64,000 nt of DNA from Lysobacter sp. (GTDB taxonomy: Bacteria; Pseudomonadota; Gammaproteobacteria; Xanthomonadales; Xanthomonadaceae), in contig JASLDW010000006.1 in the NCBI GenBank assembly GCA_030151365.1, positions 62,001 to 126,000 of the forward strand, written 5' to 3'. A program made the position numbers and the translations under genes. Within the stretch, counting starts at the first letter, position 1. The number at the start of each line of letters is the position of its first letter. Under the pieces are notes generated by a model. That model ran no database searches. It saw only the letters and a program-made list of their open reading frames with translations, and had not been told where the DNA came from. This document shows, piece by piece, positions 35,872 through 44,697 of the stretch.

Positions 35872-37146
35872 CTATGGCGAGGCCAGCGCCTGTTCCAGCA
35901 GGGCCATGCCTTCGCCGAGCACCGCATCCGGGATGGTCAGCGGGAACAGCAGGCGGACGGCTTCGCCCTGGCTGCCGCAACCGAGCACGATCAGGCCCAG
36001 CGCGTGCGCGCGCTTGAGCACGGCCTGTGTCGCCGCAGGATCGACGTCATCGCTGCCGCGCGCGGCGAGCAGGTCGAAGGCGATCATCGCGCCGAGGGCG
36101 CGGACATGGCCGATCGGGCGGAGATCGCTGCGCGTCGACCAGATTTCCAGTTGCGACACCACGCGTTTGCCGAGCGCGTCGGCACGATCGAGCAATTTTT
36201 CCTCGGCGAACACGTCGAGCACCGCAAGCGCCGCGGCGCAGGCCAGCGGGGAACCGGCATAGGTGCCGCCGAGGCCGCCCGGCGCCACCGCATCCATCAT
36301 CTCCGCGCGGCCGATCACGCCCGACAGCGGCAGTCCGCCGCCCAGCGATTTCGCCACCACGATCATGTCGGGTTGCACGCTGGAATGTTCCACCGCGAAC
36401 ATGCGGCCGGTGCGACCGATACCGGTCTGCACTTCGTCGGCGATCAACGCGATGCCGTGCGTGTCGGCGATCTCGCGCAACGCGCGCAACAACTCCGGAG
36501 GCGCCGGCCAGAAACCGCCTTCGCCCTGCACGGGCTCGATGATGATCGCCGCGACTTCCTCGGCCGCAACGTCGGCCTTGAAGAGATCGTGCAGGGCCTG
36601 GATGCTGCGCGCGACATCGTTGGCCGTGTACGCGAATGGCAGATGATAGACATCGCCGGGCAACGGCCCGAAGCCCTTCTTGTACGGTGCGGTCTTGCCG
36701 GTCAGCGCCATCGACATGAAGCTGCGGCCATGAAAGCCGCCGGTGAAGGCGATGACGGCGCGGCTGCCGGTCGCCACGCGCGCGATCTTGATCGCGTTCT
36801 CCACCGCTTCGGCGCCGGTCGAGAACAGGATGGTCTTGGCCGGCCCGGCGATCGGCGCAAGCGCATTCAGGCGTTCGGCGAGCGCGATGTAGGGCTCGTA
36901 TGCGGTGACCTGGAATGCCGTATGCGTGCAGTAGTCCAGTTGTTCGCGCACCGCCGCCATGACCTTCGGATGGCGATGGCCGACATTGAGCACGGCGATG
37001 CCGCCGGCGAAGTCGATGTAGCGGCGACCTTCCACGTCCCACAGCTCGGCGTTTTCGGCGCGTGCGGCGAAGATCGGCAGGGCGGTGGCGACGCCGCGGG
37101 GGACGGCGGCCTCGCGGCGTTGCTGCAGGCGGGTGTTGTCGGTCAC
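35872..37146 (-). CDS. gabT: 4-aminobutyrate (GABA-type) aminotransferase
   Basis: A 424-residue class-III aminotransferase that moves an omega-amino group to 2-oxoglutarate, giving succinate semialdehyde from GABA or glutarate semialdehyde from 5-aminovalerate. Motifs: STGAEAVENAIKIAR (109-123), FTGGFHGRSFMSMALTG (134-150), D237 in IADEVQTGIGRTG for the pyridine nitrogen, and Schiff-base K266 in VVAKSLGGGLP. GTG 37146 gives the usual N-terminus; the frame is open further upstream but without family similarity. It heads an operon with the MocR-type regulator, and its product would be oxidised by GabD at 23812, encoded in a second unit with the same upstream direct repeats. Confidence 0.92.
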   Translation of the reverse strand: MTDNTRLQQRREAAVPRGVATALPIFAARAENAELWDVEGRRYIDFAGGIAVLNVGHRHPKVMAAVREQLDYCTHTAFQVTAYEPYIALAERLNALAPIAGPAKTILFSTGAEAVENAIKIARVATGSRAVIAFTGGFHGRSFMSMALTGKTAPYKKGFGPLPGDVYHLPFAYTANDVARSIQALHDLFKADVAAEEVAAIIIEPVQGEGGFWPAPPELLRALREIADTHGIALIADEVQTGIGRTGRMFAVEHSSVQPDMIVVAKSLGGGLPLSGVIGRAEMMDAVAPGGLGGTYAGSPLACAAALAVLDVFAEEKLLDRADALGKRVVSQLEIWSTRSDLRPIGHVRALGAMIAFDLLAARGSDDVDPAATQAVLKRAHALGLIVLGCGSQGEAVRLLFPLTIPDAVLGEGMALLEQALASP

Positions 37147-37197
37147 GGCACGATTCCTTGAGATCGCGACCAGACTGCGGGATGGTGGAGAAGGCGG

Positions 37198-37231
37198 ATA
37201 GTGCCAGATCGAAACCAGGGATAGGGCCAGA
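37198..37231 (-). promoter_or_regulatory. Putative MocR operator: two direct repeats 23 bp apart (gabT)
   Basis: ATAGTGCCAGA (37198-37208) and ATAGGGCCAGA (37221-37231) start exactly 23 bp apart, 52-85 bp upstream of the gabT start. They match the pair at 31281-31313 in sequence, spacing, orientation and distance to the gene. Confidence 0.55.
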
Positions 37232-37244
37232 ATCGTTGCGAGGA

Positions 37245-38873
37245 TTACGGGGACGAATCCAGCCGGCGATAGTTCACGTGCAGGCGATCGAGCTCCGCGA
37301 ACTGCGCCGGCACCCGGCGCAGGAAATCGTCCCAGTCGCGCGATTGCTTCGGCGACCACAGCACTTCCGACAGGGCGAAGCTGCGCGGGAACAGCATGTA
37401 TTGGACGTCCTGCGGCGTCCTGACGTATTCGGTCCAGAGATTGCCCTGGCCGCCGAGGATATGCGCGGCCTGTTCCGGCGTCAGCCCGGCGGGCACCGGT
37501 TCGAAATCGTAGACGGTGCGCAGCAGCAGGTAATTGTGGATGCACAACGGCTCGCCCGGCGCCTTCGACTGGCAATAGTCGAGATAGACATGGCTGGTCG
37601 GCGACATCACCACGTCGTGGCCGCGGCGCGCGGCATCGATGCCGCCCTGCATGCCGCGCCACGACATCACCGTCGCGGTCGGCGAAGCGCCGCCGTCGAG
37701 GATTTCGTCCCAGCCGATGAGGGTACGGCCACGCGCGCGAACGAAGCCTTCGACGCGGTGCAGGAACCAGCCCTGCAGCGCGTGTTCGTCCTTCAGCCCT
37801 TCGCGGCGGATGATGTCCTGCGCCAGCGCGCTCTGTTTCCAGCGCGTGGTCGGCGCCTCGTCGCCGCCGACGTGGATGTAATGCGACGGGAAGATCGCCA
37901 TCACTTCGCCCAGCACGCCTTCGACGAAGGCGAAGGTCTGCGGGCTCGGGCAGAGGATGTCGTCGGAGACGCCCCAGGTGGTGTAGACCTCGAATGGCCC
38001 GGGCGTGCAGGCGAGTTCCGGATAAGCCGCGAGCGCGGCGACCATGTGGCCGGGCATGTCGATTTCCGGGATCACGTCGATGTGGCGGGCACGTGCGTAA
38101 GCGACGACCTCGCGAGCCTGCGCCTGCGTGTAATAGCCGCCATAGGGGATGCCGTCGCGCGCGGTGGCGCCATCGTCGGCATTGCCGATCACCGTTTCCT
38201 TGCGCATCGCCGCGATCGACGCCAGCTTCGGATAGCGCTTGATCTCGATGCGCCAGCCCTGGTCGTCGGTGAGATGCCAGTGGAAGGTGTTGAACTTGTA
38301 GCGCGCCATCAGATCGAGTTGCTGCTTGATCGCGGCGATCGATTGCATGTGACGGGCGGAATCCAGCATCAGTCCGCGATAACGGAAGCGCGGCTGGTCG
38401 GCGATGCGCAAGGCGGGGATGCCGGCGCCGGCATCGCTGCCGGGCACGGCGATCTGGCGTAGCGTCTGCAGGCCGTAGAACAGGCCGGTGTCGCTGGATG
38501 CGCGGATGACGATGCCGTCGTGGGCAATCCTCAACGCATACGACTCGGGACCGGTGCCGGCGTCGGCAGCGAGAACGAGGCGAAGATCAGCACGTGTTTT
38601 TGCAGATGCAGCAGCGACCGGCCGATGCCAGGCTTCGCGCAGCACGTCGTTGGCGAGCGTGGCGATGGCGTGGCGGTCGGCCAGTTTTCCGGCGATCGCG
38701 ACATGCACCGTCTTGCCGGGATGGAAACGGCCGGTGTCCATTGCGATCGATGCCGGCAACGGGACGATCGCGGGTGTCGCCGCGGTCGATGCGTCGGCAA
38801 CTGCCGGCGTCGCGATCGCAGAGCAGCAGGCGGCGAACAGGACGGCGAGCAGATTGCGACGATCGAACCTCAT
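37245..38873 (-). CDS. Secreted beta-N-acetylhexosaminidase, GH20
   Basis: A 542-residue exported glycosidase that removes terminal GlcNAc or GalNAc. A signal peptide (1 to about 26; MRFDRRNLLAVLFAACCSA) is followed by an N-terminal GH20b domain (to about 150) and the GH20 barrel. Family motifs are DSARHMQSIAAIKQQLDLMA, FHWHLTDDQGWRIEI, EIDMPGHMVAAL and the catalytic Asp-Glu pair in HVGGDEAP, used in substrate-assisted catalysis through the acetamido group. Aromatic binding residues follow (GWDEIL, MSWRG, GGQGNLWTEY). ATG 38873 starts at the signal peptide; ATG 38897 is also open. It stands alone between gabT and ubiA. Chitin- or cell-wall-derived oligosaccharides are likely substrates. Confidence 0.9.
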   Translation of the reverse strand: MRFDRRNLLAVLFAACCSAIATPAVADASTAATPAIVPLPASIAMDTGRFHPGKTVHVAIAGKLADRHAIATLANDVLREAWHRPVAAASAKTRADLRLVLAADAGTGPESYALRIAHDGIVIRASSDTGLFYGLQTLRQIAVPGSDAGAGIPALRIADQPRFRYRGLMLDSARHMQSIAAIKQQLDLMARYKFNTFHWHLTDDQGWRIEIKRYPKLASIAAMRKETVIGNADDGATARDGIPYGGYYTQAQAREVVAYARARHIDVIPEIDMPGHMVAALAAYPELACTPGPFEVYTTWGVSDDILCPSPQTFAFVEGVLGEVMAIFPSHYIHVGGDEAPTTRWKQSALAQDIIRREGLKDEHALQGWFLHRVEGFVRARGRTLIGWDEILDGGASPTATVMSWRGMQGGIDAARRGHDVVMSPTSHVYLDYCQSKAPGEPLCIHNYLLLRTVYDFEPVPAGLTPEQAAHILGGQGNLWTEYVRTPQDVQYMLFPRSFALSEVLWSPKQSRDWDDFLRRVPAQFAELDRLHVNYRRLDSSP

Positions 38874-38934
38874 CCGGGATCCGTGGCATGCGGGCATGAG
38901 CCGCTACTGTAAGGGCCGGCCGCGCTGCTAGGCT

Positions 38935-39849
38935 ATGTGGATGTCATCCCCGCACATTCCCGACGCCTGGACGCAGCCGACCGAGCCGGAGTGGCGGCGC
39001 AGGCTGCGCCTCTACCTGCGGTTGATGCGCGCCGACAAGCCGATCGGCTGGCTGCTGCTGCTGTGGCCGACATGGTGGGGGTTGTGGTTCGCGGCGAACG
39101 GCATGCCGACATGGAAGCCGCTGGTGGTGTTCACCTTGGGTGTATGGCTGACGCGCGCGGCCGGCTGCGTGATCAATGACTACGCCGATCGCTGGCTGGA
39201 TGGTTCGGTCGAACGCACGCGCGCTCGGCCGCTGGCGACCGGCGAGGTGAGTGGCCGCGAGGCACTGGTGCTGTTCGCGGTGCTGATGCTGGCGGCGTTC
39301 GCATTGGTGCTGACCCAGAACCGGCTGACTATCGCGATGAGCGTGGTCGGCGTGGTGCTGGCCGCGATCTATCCCTATCTCAAGCGTTACACCTATTTCC
39401 CGCAGGTCTACCTCGGCATGGCCTTCGGTTGGGGCATCCCGATGGCGTTCGCGGCGGTCACCGGCGGCGTGCCGAAGCTGGCGTGGCTGCTCTACATCGC
39501 CAACATCCTGTGGTCGACCGCCTACGACACCTGGTACGCGATGGTCGATCGCGACGACGACATCCGCATGGGCGCGAAGTCGACGGCGATCCTGTTCGGC
39601 GACGCCGACCTGATCGCCCAGGGCGTGCTCTACGCCTGCATGTTCGGCACGCTGGCGCTGGTCGGCCATGACGCCCATCGCGGTGCCTGGTACTGGGGCG
39701 GACTGCTGGCCGCCGCGCTGTTGGTTCTATGGGAATTCCGGATGGCGCAGGACCGCGACCGCGATGGCTGCTTCCGCGCGTTCCGCCACAACAACTGGGT
39801 CGGGCTGGCGATCTTCGCCGGGATCGCGATCGATTTCTGGCGTGGCTAG
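38935..39849 (+). CDS. ubiA: 4-hydroxybenzoate polyprenyltransferase (ubiquinone biosynthesis)
   Basis: A 304-residue inner-membrane prenyltransferase that attaches the polyprenyl chain to 4-hydroxybenzoate in ubiquinone synthesis. The two Asp-rich diphosphate/Mg motifs are present: NDYADRWLDGSVERT (first) and DTWYAMVDRDDDIRMG (second). About eight or nine helices are predicted, beginning at GWLLLLWPTWWGLWFA. Two in-frame ATGs lie at 38935 and 38941; the choice does not affect the family region. Its end overlaps the convergent comF end by four bases. Confidence 0.95.
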   Translation: MWMSSPHIPDAWTQPTEPEWRRRLRLYLRLMRADKPIGWLLLLWPTWWGLWFAANGMPTWKPLVVFTLGVWLTRAAGCVINDYADRWLDGSVERTRARPLATGEVSGREALVLFAVLMLAAFALVLTQNRLTIAMSVVGVVLAAIYPYLKRYTYFPQVYLGMAFGWGIPMAFAAVTGGVPKLAWLLYIANILWSTAYDTWYAMVDRDDDIRMGAKSTAILFGDADLIAQGVLYACMFGTLALVGHDAHRGAWYWGGLLAAALLVLWEFRMAQDRDRDGCFRAFRHNNWVGLAIFAGIAIDFWRG

Positions 39850-40601
39850 GGCACCCGCGCGCAGACCCAGGCATCGACACGCTGCACGCCGATCGCCTTG
39901 AGCGCGATCGCCGCGGCCTCCAGCGTGGCGCCGGTGGTCATCACGTCATCGACCAGTGCGACATGGCGCGGCACTTCGCGCTTGCCGCGCAATCCCACGA
40001 AGACATCCTGCATGTTTACCGCGCGCGCATCCTTGTCGAGGCTCGACTGCGCGGTGGTGTGCTGGCGCCGGTGCAGCAGGTCGCCGCGCAGCGGCAGATC
40101 GAAAGCCTGGGTGATCGGCTTGGCCAGTTCCAGCGCCTGGTTGTAGCCGCGCTTGCGCAGGCGCTTCCGATGCAACGGGATCGCGATGACGGCGTCGGGA
40201 CGGTCGGCGTGTTGCAGCACGCGCAACATCAATGACGACGCCAGCCGGCCCGCGCACAGGTCCTCGTGGAATTTCAGGCGCGGCAGCAGGCGGTCGATCG
40301 GCGCGTTGTAGAGGAAGGCGGCGCGAGTGCGCTGGATCGGCGAAGCGCGACCACTGCAACGCTCGCAGGGCAGGCCGAACATCGAGGGCAGGGCGCAGCG
40401 CGGACAGGCCGGCGGTAACCACGGCAGTTCGGCCTCGCACAGCCGGCACAGGTCGAGGCCGGGCTGGCCATCGCCGTCGCAGGCCAGGCAGCGGCGGGGG
40501 TAGAGGGCATCGATGGCGGCATCGACGGCGCGCCGCCAGCCGCCCCGATGGGCGGGCCAGTCAACTTCCGTGACGGGGTTCAGGTTGACAGCACTGGACA
40601 T
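39846..40601 (-). CDS. comF: ComF-family phosphoribosyltransferase-like protein
   Basis: A 251-residue protein of the ComF/GntX family linked to DNA uptake and use. An N-terminal double zinc-ribbon-like region has Cys pairs in RRCLACDGDG, LCRLCEAEL, CPRCALP and CERCSG. The C-terminal type I phosphoribosyltransferase fold has the PRPP loop HVALVDDVMTTGATLEAA and the segment RKRGYNQALELAKP. ATG 40601 was selected because it precedes the Cys-rich part at a normal distance; the longer open frame overlaps bioB on the opposite strand. It is divergent from bioB across 49 bp, as in Xanthomonas genomes. The 40602-40650 gap holds no clear biotin operator. Confidence 0.9.
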   Translation of the reverse strand: MSSAVNLNPVTEVDWPAHRGGWRRAVDAAIDALYPRRCLACDGDGQPGLDLCRLCEAELPWLPPACPRCALPSMFGLPCERCSGRASPIQRTRAAFLYNAPIDRLLPRLKFHEDLCAGRLASSLMLRVLQHADRPDAVIAIPLHRKRLRKRGYNQALELAKPITQAFDLPLRGDLLHRRQHTTAQSSLDKDARAVNMQDVFVGLRGKREVPRHVALVDDVMTTGATLEAAAIALKAIGVQRVDAWVCARVP

Positions 40602-40650
40602 GGTTTCCAGACTGGCAGGCCCAGCACGCCTTGACCCTCGGAAAATCCCC

Positions 40651-41688
40651 ATGCCTGATGTCGGACCTGCCCCCGCCCTGCGCCACGACTGGAGCCAGTC
40701 CGAGGTCGAAGCCCTGTTCGCTCTGCCGTTCACCGAGCTGGTCCAGCGCGCGGCGACCGTCCACGCCCGCAATTTTGATCCGGCCGAGGTCCAGATCAGC
40801 ACCCTGCTGTCGGTGAAGACCGGCGGCTGCCCCGAGGACTGCGGCTACTGCCCGCAAGCCCAGCGCTACCACACCGGCGTCGAGGCGACCAAGCTGATGG
40901 ACGCCGCCGACGTCCTGGAACGCGCGCGCGCGGCCAAGGCCGCCGGTGCCTCGCGCTTCTGCATGGGCGCGGCTTGGCGTTCGCCCAAGGACCGCGACAT
41001 CCCCAAGGTCGCCGAGATGATTCGCGGCGTGAAGGCGCTCGGCCTCGAAACCTGCGCCACCCTCGGCATGCTCAGCGCGCCGCAGGCCGATGCGTTGAAG
41101 AATGCCGGCCTCGACTACTACAACCACAATCTCGACACCGCGCCGGATTTCTACGGTGATGTCATCACCACCCGCGAGTACCAGGATCGCCTCGACACGT
41201 TGACGCACGTGCGCGACGCCGGCATGAAGACCTGCTGCGGCGGTATCGTCGGCATGGGCGAGTCGCGCGCGCAACGCGCCGGCCTGCTGCGCACGCTGGC
41301 CAACCTGCCGGCGCATCCGGACTCGGTGCCGATCAACCGCCTGGTGCAGGTCGCCGGCACGCCGCTCGCCGAGAAGAACACCGTCGCCGAACTCGACGCC
41401 TTCGAATTCGTGCGCACGATCGCGGTCGCCCGCATCATCATGCCGAAGTCGATGGTGCGGCTGTCGGCCGGCCGCGAAACCATGGGCGACGAACTGCAGG
41501 CCCTGTGCTTCCTTGCCGGCGCCAATTCGATCTTCCATGGCGAGAAGCTGCTGACCACCGGCAATCCCGATGTCGATCAAGACGCGAAGCTGTTCGAGCG
41601 CCTCGGCCTGCGCCCGATGCAATTGACGGAAGCATCGTCATGCAGCGACACCGTGCACGCCGACATCACCGTCCAGCACGCGGCCTGA
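40651..41688 (+). CDS. bioB: Biotin synthase
   Basis: A 345-residue radical-SAM enzyme that inserts sulfur into dethiobiotin. The 4Fe-4S/SAM motif is C60-x3-C64-x2-C67 (GGCPEDCGYCPQAQRYHTG shortened to the Cys core). The 2Fe-2S ligands lie in the later conserved Cys positions (FCMGAAWR; ETCATLGML) and the Arg in VRLSAGRE. ATG 40651 follows CGGAAAA and matches the usual N-terminus; an upstream ATG at 40513 would read through comF. First gene of the operon bioB-bioF-bioH-bioC, with three bases separating it from bioF. Confidence 0.97.
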   Translation: MPDVGPAPALRHDWSQSEVEALFALPFTELVQRAATVHARNFDPAEVQISTLLSVKTGGCPEDCGYCPQAQRYHTGVEATKLMDAADVLERARAAKAAGASRFCMGAAWRSPKDRDIPKVAEMIRGVKALGLETCATLGMLSAPQADALKNAGLDYYNHNLDTAPDFYGDVITTREYQDRLDTLTHVRDAGMKTCCGGIVGMGESRAQRAGLLRTLANLPAHPDSVPINRLVQVAGTPLAEKNTVAELDAFEFVRTIAVARIIMPKSMVRLSAGRETMGDELQALCFLAGANSIFHGEKLLTTGNPDVDQDAKLFERLGLRPMQLTEASSCSDTVHADITVQHAA

Positions 41689-41691
41689 GCA

Positions 41692-42885
41692 ATGGCACGG
41701 CCTTCGATCCGCGCGCGCATCGCCGAACAGCGTGCGCAACAGGAAGCGATGCATCGCGTCCGCCGCCTGCGCACGGTCACCCGGCGCGAAGGCGCCAGTT
41801 GCACGGTCGACGGCCGGCCGCTGCTGAATTTCTGCGGCAACGATTATCTCGGCCTGTCGCAGCATTTCTCGGTCAATTCGGCCTTGCAGGATGGCGCCGC
41901 CCGCCATGGCTACGGCAGCGCCGGTTCGCCGCTGGTGTGCGGACGCCATGCCGCGCACGTGGCGCTGGAACGCGCGGTTGCCGAATGGCTGGGCTACCCG
42001 CGCGCGCTGCTGTTCGACAGCGGCTACGCGGCGAATCTGGCGGTGGTGCAGGCTTTCCTCGGCGAAGGCGACCTGTGCGTGCAGGATCGCCTCGATCACG
42101 CCAGCCTGATCGATGGCGCGCGCCTGTCCGGCGCGATGCTGCGGCGTTACCCGCACGGCGATGCCGAAGGTGCGCTGCGGCAATTGCGTTCGCAGGTCGA
42201 TGGCGCGGCGATGGTCGCGACCGATGGCGTCTTCAGCATGGATGGCGATATCGCGCCCTTGAAGCAATTGGCGGTGATTGCGCGCGTGCAGAATGCATTG
42301 CTGTACGTCGACGACGCCCATGGCGTCGGCGTGGTCGGCGTCGTCGGTGACGAAGGGCGCGGCAGCGTCGCCTCAGCCGGGCTTGGTGCGGCGGAAGTGC
42401 CGCTGCAACTGGTCACGCTCGGCAAGGCGCTCGGCGGGCACGGCGCGGTGGTCGTCGGCGATTCCGATCTGATCGAACACCTGGTGCAGGCCGCGCGCGG
42501 CTTCGTCTATTCCACCGCGCCGCCGCCGGCATTGGCCGTCGCTTCGTTGCAGGCGGTGAAAATGGCGCGCAGCGAACATTGGCGCCGGGAGCGACTGCAG
42601 TCGCTGATCCTGCGCTTCCGCGACAAGATGCAGCAATACGGCTTCGAGCTGCCGGCCAGCGACACGCCGATCCAGCCCGTTCCCTGCGGCGACGAACAAC
42701 GCGCGCTGGCGATGTCGGCAGCGCTGGAGGAAGAAGGCTTCTGGGTGGCGGCGATCCGTCCGCCGACGGTGCCTGACAATGGATCGCGATTGCGCGTCAC
42801 GCTCTCCGCGTTGCACAGCAATGCCGATGTCAACGCACTGGTGCAGGCCCTGGTGCGCGCGCGCGACGACCTGCCGGCGCAATGA
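41692..42885 (+). CDS. bioF: 8-amino-7-oxononanoate synthase
   Basis: A 397-residue PLP enzyme that condenses pimeloyl-ACP with L-alanine in biotin synthesis. The PLP lysine is K245 in LVTLGKALGGHGAVV. Other family segments are NDYLGLSQH, GSAGSPLVCGRHAAH, DRLDHASLIDGARLSGA and DDAHGVGVVG (Asp for the cofactor ring). The Phe/Tyr-Ser region FVYSTAPPPA is also present. It overlaps bioH by four bases (ATGA), consistent with coupled translation. Confidence 0.97.
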   Translation: MARPSIRARIAEQRAQQEAMHRVRRLRTVTRREGASCTVDGRPLLNFCGNDYLGLSQHFSVNSALQDGAARHGYGSAGSPLVCGRHAAHVALERAVAEWLGYPRALLFDSGYAANLAVVQAFLGEGDLCVQDRLDHASLIDGARLSGAMLRRYPHGDAEGALRQLRSQVDGAAMVATDGVFSMDGDIAPLKQLAVIARVQNALLYVDDAHGVGVVGVVGDEGRGSVASAGLGAAEVPLQLVTLGKALGGHGAVVVGDSDLIEHLVQAARGFVYSTAPPPALAVASLQAVKMARSEHWRRERLQSLILRFRDKMQQYGFELPASDTPIQPVPCGDEQRALAMSAALEEEGFWVAAIRPPTVPDNGSRLRVTLSALHSNADVNALVQALVRARDDLPAQ

Positions 42886-43643
42886 GCCTGCACGTCGAAC
42901 GCATCGGCAGCGGACCCGACCTGGTCCTGTTGCACGGTTGGGCCATGCACGGTGGCGTGTTCGCGCCGCTGGTTGATCGCCTGCGCGATCGCTGCACCTT
43001 GCATGTCGTTGATCTGCCCGGCCACGGCGGATCGCGCGACAGCGATGTGCCGTTGCGGCTCGCCGACTGCGCGGTCGCGATCGCCGAACAGGTTCCGGTG
43101 GATGCGGCGTGGTGCGGCTGGTCGCTGGGGGGATTGGTCGCCTTGCACGCCGCGCAACACGGAATCCCGATGCGCGCGCTGGCGATGCTGTGCGCCACGC
43201 CATGCTTCGTGCGCAAGGACGACTGGCGCTGGGGCATGTCGCCGGAAATCTTCCGCGACTTCGCGACGGGACTGCGCACGGATTGGCGCGGCACCCTCGA
43301 TCGTTTCCTCGCGCTGGAAGCCTTCGGTTCCGATCGCGCCAAGGAAGAATTGCGTCATCTCCGCGACGAACTGTTCGCGCGCGGCGAACCGGCGACATCG
43401 GTGCTCGCCGAAGGCCTGGAATTGCTGGAAACCAGTGACCTGCGCCCGGGTTTGCCGTCGTTGAAGGTGCAGAGTCTGTGGATCGGCGGGCGCCGCGATC
43501 GCCTGGTCGATCCGCGCGCGATGCAGGAAGCGGTCGAACTGGCGCCGAACGCGTCGATCGAAGTGGTCGATCATGCCGGCCACGCGCCGTTCCTCACCCA
43601 TGCCGACACAGTCGCCACCGCACTCGAGCGGATCATGCCGTGA
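42882..43643 (+). CDS. bioH: Pimeloyl-ACP methyl ester carboxylesterase
   Basis: A 253-residue alpha/beta hydrolase that removes the methyl group from pimeloyl-ACP methyl ester, releasing the biotin precursor. The nucleophile is S81 in CGWSLGGLVALHA, the oxyanion region is LLHGWAMHGG, the acid Asp is in GGRRDRLVDP and the His in DHAGHAPFL. The length and the GWAMHGGVF opening are typical of BioH. It overlaps bioF upstream and bioC downstream (GTGA), and pairing with bioC supports the assignment. Confidence 0.95.
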   Translation: MSLHVERIGSGPDLVLLHGWAMHGGVFAPLVDRLRDRCTLHVVDLPGHGGSRDSDVPLRLADCAVAIAEQVPVDAAWCGWSLGGLVALHAAQHGIPMRALAMLCATPCFVRKDDWRWGMSPEIFRDFATGLRTDWRGTLDRFLALEAFGSDRAKEELRHLRDELFARGEPATSVLAEGLELLETSDLRPGLPSLKVQSLWIGGRRDRLVDPRAMQEAVELAPNASIEVVDHAGHAPFLTHADTVATALERIMP

Positions 43644-44536
43644 ACGAGGTGTTCGACACGCGCCAGGTGCGCCATGCCTTCGGCCGCGCCGCGCAAGGTT
43701 ACGAAGATGCCTCGGCCCTGCAGCGCGAGATCGAATCGCGACTGCTGGAATCGTTCGATCACTATGCCATTCGCCATGGCGACGCCAAACCGCAGGTCGT
43801 GGTCGATCTCGGTTGCGGTCCGGCACACGCAGCGGCATGGTTCCGCAAGCAATTGCCGGATGCCCGCGTGCTGGCGATCGATGCCGCCTTGCCGATGTTG
43901 CGGATCGCGAATGCCAACACGCGAGGCCAATGGTTGCGGCGCAAACCGGTCGAGCGCGTCTGCGCCGATCTGCGGGCATTGCCACTCGCCGACGCCAGCG
44001 TCGACGTGCTGTTCTGCAATCTGGCATTGCAGTGGATCGATGACCTGCCCGCGGCCTTCGCCGGATTCCGGCGCGTGCTGAAACCGGGCGGCCTGTTGTT
44101 GTGCACGACCTTCGGCACCGACACCCTGTACGAGTTGCGCGAAGCCTTCGCCGCGGCCGATGCGGTGCCGCACGTCAGCCCCTTCGTCGACATCGCGGGC
44201 TTCGGCGATGCGCTGGTGGCCGCGGGATTCCGCGAGCCGGTGCTCGATCGCGACCTGCTGGTGGAAACGCTGCCGGATTTTTCCAGCGTGCTGCGCGGGC
44301 TCAAGGCGATGGGCGCGACCAACGCCTTGCACGCACGTCGTCACAGCCTGAGCGGTCGTGCGCGCTTCGCAGCCGCCGATGCCGCCTATCCGCGCAATCG
44401 CGAGGGCGGCTTCCCCCTGACATGGGAAGCGATCTACGCACAGGCCTGGGGCCCGGAACCCGGCACGCCGATTCGCGTTCCTGGTGGCGAACTCGCATCG
44501 GTGCCGCTCAACCGGATTCCGATCCGGCGGCGGTAA
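43640..44536 (+). CDS. bioC: Malonyl-ACP O-methyltransferase
   Basis: A 298-residue SAM methyltransferase that masks the malonyl carboxylate as a methyl ester, so that fatty-acid enzymes can build the pimeloyl chain. The SAM-binding segment VVVDLGCGPAHAA is near residue 55, followed by VLAIDAALPMLRIA and LFCNLALQWIDD, both characteristic of BioC. GTG 43640 overlaps the bioH stop and gives the standard N-terminus (FDTRQVRHAFGRAAQGYEDAS). Last gene of the biotin operon; bioA and bioD are not in this window. Confidence 0.95.
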   Translation: MNEVFDTRQVRHAFGRAAQGYEDASALQREIESRLLESFDHYAIRHGDAKPQVVVDLGCGPAHAAAWFRKQLPDARVLAIDAALPMLRIANANTRGQWLRRKPVERVCADLRALPLADASVDVLFCNLALQWIDDLPAAFAGFRRVLKPGGLLLCTTFGTDTLYELREAFAAADAVPHVSPFVDIAGFGDALVAAGFREPVLDRDLLVETLPDFSSVLRGLKAMGATNALHARRHSLSGRARFAAADAAYPRNREGGFPLTWEAIYAQAWGPEPGTPIRVPGGELASVPLNRIPIRRR

Positions 44537-44576
44537 GCACGCGCTGTCTCAGCGGGTCGCCAGTCCGGTGCGCGGG

Positions 44577-44650
44577 ACGCCGTGAATCCATGGAGGCTCG
44601 TGCGCCGCATCCATGCGGCGGACGAGCCTCCATGGATGTATTCACGGCGT
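44577..44650. repeat. 74-bp imperfect palindrome (REP/MITE-like intergenic element)
   Basis: Nested perfect arms: ACGCCGTGAAT (44577-44587) with ATTCACGGCGT (44640-44650); CCATGGAGGCTCGT with ACGAGCCTCCATGG; and an inner GCCGCA/TGCGGC around a four-base loop. It lies between the convergent bioC and glycosyltransferase genes. It resembles short interspersed palindromes common in Xanthomonadaceae intergenic DNA and could also end transcription from both sides. Confidence 0.75.
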
Positions 44651-44697
44651 GTCGGACATAGCGGATAACCGCTAAAGGCGCACAGCCGGGCAATGCT

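Noticed and set aside
40602..40650. A BirA/BioR-type operator between comF and bioB
   Set aside because: No TTGTAAACC-type palindrome or BioR-like dyad is visible in the 49-bp divergent gap. Only a short non-symmetrical stretch around TTGACA is present.
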